This document shows positions 43,364 through 43,593 of a stretch of DNA of 43,593 bases, in pieces (positions within the stretch are counted from its first letter, which is position 1; every line of letters begins with the position of its first letter). A model generated the notes under the pieces. That model saw only the letters and a program-made list of their open reading frames with translations, was not told where the DNA came from and did not search any database. A program made the position numbers and the translations under genes. This DNA comes from Ruminococcus sp. (GTDB lineage Bacteria; Bacillota; Clostridia; Oscillospirales; Ruminococcaceae): positions 1-43,593 of the forward strand of contig JAFXAJ010000020.1 in NCBI GenBank assembly GCA_017517145.1, given 5' to 3'.

Positions 43364-43392
43364 TTGACATTTTTTATGTGATATGTTACAAT
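43364..43392 (+). promoter_or_regulatory. Promoter of the small-peptide locus
   Basis: TTGACA (43364-43369) and TACAAT (43387-43392), spacer 17 bases, divergent from the patatin promoter. Confidence 0.75.
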
Positions 43393-43423
43393 ATAAGTAA
43401 GAAAAGCAAAAGGAGAGAGTCCA

Positions 43424-43432
43424 ATGAACTAA
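43424..43432 (+). other. Two-codon ORF (Met-Asn-stop) with a strong ribosome site
   Basis: AAAGGAGAGA about 6 bases upstream of ATG-AAC-TAA forms a complete but minimal translation unit about 25 bases after the predicted start site. It could be a leader that sets ribosome loading on the mRNA, or a remnant of a disrupted gene. Its role is unknown. Confidence 0.4.
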
Positions 43433-43474
43433 AATAATTTTGTATTAATAATTTATATTGAAAGGAGTTTTTAT

Positions 43475-43564
43475 ATGGTAAGTTTTAAGAAAATAATTGG
43501 TTGGGCTAATCGTATAAAATCCGAACACATGAAGTTTTTCTTCTCAAATCCGAATTTAAATTAA
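43475..43564 (+). CDS. Small 29-residue basic peptide
   Basis: A short ORF (starts MVSFKKIIGWANRIK, ends FFFSNPNLN) preceded by GAAAGGAGT at good spacing and followed closely by another ribosome site. It is basic with interspersed hydrophobic residues and could form an amphipathic helix, but there is no leader-peptide or toxin signature that I recognise. Support comes from the ribosome site, promoter and tight gene order only. Confidence 0.55.
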   Translation: MVSFKKIIGWANRIKSEHMKFFFSNPNLN

Positions 43565-43576
43565 GGAGAGATTAAC

Positions 43577-43593
43577 GTGAACAAAAAAATTAT
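43577..43593 (+). CDS. Start of a gene running off the window (partial)
   Basis: GTG at 43577 opens a frame reading MNKKI, preceded 6 bases upstream by AAGGAGAG that overlaps the end of the small peptide gene. Only five codons are visible, so no function can be given. Confidence 0.5.

Overview
The window looks like chromosome of an anaerobic, low-GC Gram-positive of the Oscillospiraceae, most likely Ruminococcus and close to the cellulosome-forming R. flavefaciens type. Three secreted proteins carry type I dockerin domains, two of them with Thr-rich or module-repeat architecture. Promoters are almost uniformly TTGACA-N17-TATAAT and ribosome sites are strong AGGAGG. I see no phage genes, transposases, CRISPR array or rRNA.

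Left part (1-25,160) is mostly housekeeping and cell-surface genes: tRNA-Ser(CGA); smpB with an SGNH-hydrolase lipoprotein; a clostripain-family (C11) peptidase; a secreted dockerin protein with four NPCBM-like modules, followed by cysK; a CNNM/CorC transporter-like protein; a CPBP protease; a GH18-dockerin enzyme; a DUF1292 protein; an unusual fusion of a sugar isomerase-like TIM barrel to an acyl-CoA synthetase; a nucleotide-sugar pair (CapD-like dehydratase and galE); and uvrB-uvrA. Next comes a small three-gene locus (22,527-25,118): an exported Thr-rich dockerin protein with six Tyr-Gly-Pro motifs, a radical SAM/SPASM enzyme and a small ExK nuclease-like protein. This is a candidate peptide-modification system.

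Right part (25,217-42,389) is one long co-directional transcription unit with one strong promoter and one clear terminator. It encodes, in order: a multi-span membrane protein; an Hsp70-type ATPase with a reduced C-terminus; a degenerate kinase-lobe/Hsp70 fusion; an NrdG-like radical SAM activase with no NrdD nearby; an unknown protein; two coiled-coil proteins; a dual CbbX-type AAA+ ATPase; a zinc-ribbon membrane protein; a P-loop GTPase split by an apparent one-base frameshift; a second, P-loop-less GTPase-like protein; and two unknown proteins, one possibly related to GTPase-associated proteins. Gene spacing of -1 to about 50 bases and the mix of ATPases, a GTPase, chaperone folds and membrane anchors suggest one large NTP-driven, membrane-associated machine. 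I do not recognise it as a named system and it is the most interesting part of the window.

The window ends with a minus-strand patatin-like phospholipase, then a strong plus-strand promoter driving a 2-codon ORF, a 29-residue peptide and a GTG-started gene that runs off the end.
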